Shown: piece after piece, positions 5,146-5,710 of the stretch | Numbering within the stretch: the first letter of the stretch is position 1 | Layout: each line of letters begins with the position of its first letter | Assembly (NCBI GenBank): GCA_947382445.1 | Contig: CANCZH010000094.1 | Location: 1-5,710 of the forward strand | Direction of reading: 5' to 3' | Length of the DNA: 5,710 nucleotides | From: an uncultured Clostridium sp. | Lineage (GTDB): Bacteria > Bacillota_A > Clostridia > TANB77 > CAG-508 | The notes under the pieces: generated by a model | Told to the model about the DNA's origin: nothing | The model's database searches: none | Seen by the model: only the letters and a program-made list of their open reading frames with translations | Program-made: the position numbers and the translations under genes

Positions 5146-5403
5146 CTATTTTTCTGGCATTAAGTAAACTTTTGGTATTGTATATACCTGTTTTATATCT
5201 CCAACAGCATTTGCTACTGAAGCATATTCTAAATATTTATTTACTATTTCTTCAAATACTTTCGTTGCTCTTTCTTCAGTATCATATTTTGCTATTGTAT
5301 ATTGACTATCACTTGTAGTATTTACAAGTATTTTAAATTTTCCATCATCATCTTCTAGTGGATTTCCTATTCCTAAATTCCTAATATTTGATATGCTATC
5401 AAT
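5146..5403 (-). CDS. Conserved phage hypothetical reading frame with no standard start codon
   Basis: An 85-codon frame is open from just after a TAG at 5404-5406 to TAG at 5146. It reads IRNLGIGNPLEDDDGKF, then YTIAKYDTEERATKVFEEI, and ends KVYLMPEK. This resembles Clostridia phage hypotheticals with an IxxYxTEERAxxVxxEI core and an MPEK-like end. Codons are coding-like throughout, and it fills a gap of about 230 bases, so I think it is translated or recently was. Yet no in-frame ATG, GTG or TTG exists before the last few codons. Initiation would have to use ATT or ATA (5403, 5394, 5385 or 5370). Otherwise the sequence lacks a base, or ribosomes enter from the upstream gene by a -1 shift in the 32-base zone where both frames are open. 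No canonical slippery heptamer is visible. Confidence 0.55.
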   Translation of the reverse strand: MDSISNIRNLGIGNPLEDDDGKFKILVNTTSDSQYTIAKYDTEERATKVFEEIVNKYLEYASVANAVGDIKQVYTIPKVYLMPEK

Positions 5404-5663
5404 CTATGTAATTTCTCGTTTTCTTCTAGGTCACAATCTTTCGTATGTGACCTAAATAAACCTAATCTATATAACCTATTATGTGTTTTCCATTCTTTTA
5501 ACCAACTTTTATAACTTCTTTTGCTGTTATAATTTGTCCTTTTCTTAAACATCAATAATATCAGCATCATTTTCTTTTTGCTTGTAATTAAATAGGAATT
5601 TACTATTCTTACAAAGTTGGAATTGTACTGTATTTTTACACCTTCAATTTCAATCTCATTCAT
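5373..5663 (-). CDS. Small phage protein with conserved WLKEWKxHN C-terminal module
   Basis: The continuous frame from ATG at 5663 gives 96 residues. The start has AAGGAG at 5671-5676, seven bases upstream. A GTG at 5690 lies inside the upstream gene and is not preferred. The last 50 residues (SYKSWLKEWKTHNRLYRLGL, then RSHTKDCDLEENEKLHRL) resemble a short stand-alone phage protein of about 55-60 residues. The first 37 residues look unlike it and include an odd MMLILLM stretch. The module could instead start at ATG 5552, giving 59 residues, without a visible ribosome site. In that model the DNA before it would encode a separate peptide in the -1 frame, ending KENDADIIDV at a TAA overlapping ATG 5552. 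Function is unknown. A perfect 9-base inverted repeat lies within the gene. Confidence 0.6.
   Translation of the reverse strand: MNEIEIEGVKIQYNSNFVRIVNSYLITSKKKMMLILLMFKKRTNYNSKRSYKSWLKEWKTHNRLYRLGLFRSHTKDCDLEENEKLHRLIAYQILGI
5427..5454. repeat. Perfect 9-base inverted repeat with 10-base loop
   Basis: TAGGTCACA at 5427-5435 pairs exactly with TGTGACCTA at 5446-5454, separated by ten bases. In the minus-strand mRNA it would form a stable hairpin inside the codons for FRSHTKDCDL. It may be a regulatory or operator-like element or an accident of coding. There is no U-tract on the transcript side, so it is not a terminator. Confidence 0.5.
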
Positions 5664-5710
5664 TTGTGTTCTCCTTTTTCTTTTTGGCACATTTTAAATC
5701 TTGTAATACA
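5656..5710 (-). CDS. End of a gene entering from the right edge
   Basis: Two frames are open from the window edge into the next start, so the true one cannot be fixed. One ends at TGA 5656 with tail VLQDLKCAKKKKENTNE, overlapping the next ATG by eight bases. The other ends at TGA 5660 with tail ITRFKMCQKEKGEHK, a classic ATGA overlap. Either gives a lysine-rich C-terminus and carries the AAGGAG site of the following gene. No function can be given. Confidence 0.45.
   Translation of the reverse strand, partial: VLQDLKCAKKKKENTNE

Noticed and set aside
5366..5387. Local direct repeat of TTAGGAA-like units around the stop at 5373
   Set aside because: It consists of only short imperfect copies in low-complexity AT-rich sequence, too weak to call a repeat or slippery site.
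5664..5690. GTG start at 5690 adding a basic PKRKRRTQ leader to the 5373-5663 gene
   Set aside because: This stretch is the tail of the preceding gene in another frame, and AAGGAG points to the ATG at 5663.
1..5710. CRISPR arrays, tRNA genes, insertion sequences, terminators and promoters
   Set aside because: I found no regularly spaced repeats, cloverleaf, transposase or terminal repeats, and no GC-rich stem followed by a T-run on the transcript strand. Genes are packed without a clear promoter-sized gap, so -10/-35-like words in this AT-rich DNA are not informative.

Overview
The window looks like part of the accessory or early region of a tailed phage or prophage from a low-GC Gram-positive host, most likely a Clostridia-type Firmicute. 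The DNA is strongly AT-rich. Every supported gene is on the minus strand. Genes are small, overlap or abut by a few bases, and mostly carry AGGAGG-type ribosome binding sites. Several products match small proteins that recur in Clostridia phages. TGA is used as a stop and tryptophan is always TGG, so the genetic code is standard. I see no tRNA, CRISPR array, insertion sequence, integrase, structural gene or convincing terminator, so lytic phage and prophage cannot be told apart.

Transcription runs right to left. At the right edge is the tail of an unidentified gene. Next comes a small protein with a conserved tryptophan-rich C-terminal part (5373-5663), then a reading frame with no usable start codon (5146-5403). 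A DUF1064 PD-(D/E)XK nuclease follows (4765-5136), then two small helical proteins (4593-4763 and 4352-4603). An HNH-fold protein with two N-terminal helical repeats occupies 3577-4359. The middle (1971-3575) is a string of six small phage hypotheticals, two of them cysteine-rich.

The left third holds an MmcB-like PD-(D/E)XK nuclease (1469-1966), three small genes (one cysteine-rich), a compact S-adenosylmethionine synthetase (81-869), and the first codons of another gene starting at 16.

What can be assigned concerns nucleic acid processing (two restriction-fold nucleases and an HNH-fold protein) plus a SAM-producing enzyme. The synthetase would suit a phage whose methyltransferase or other SAM-using enzyme lies outside the window, but no such partner is visible here.

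The most notable anomalies are three places where coding-like sequence continues in the -1 frame: the end of the SAM synthetase, the 5146-5403 frame, and the start of the 5373-5663 gene. They may be missing bases in the sequence, gene decay or recoding. A second anomaly is an HNH-type protein in which the usual catalytic Asp-His pair is replaced by Ile-Phe.
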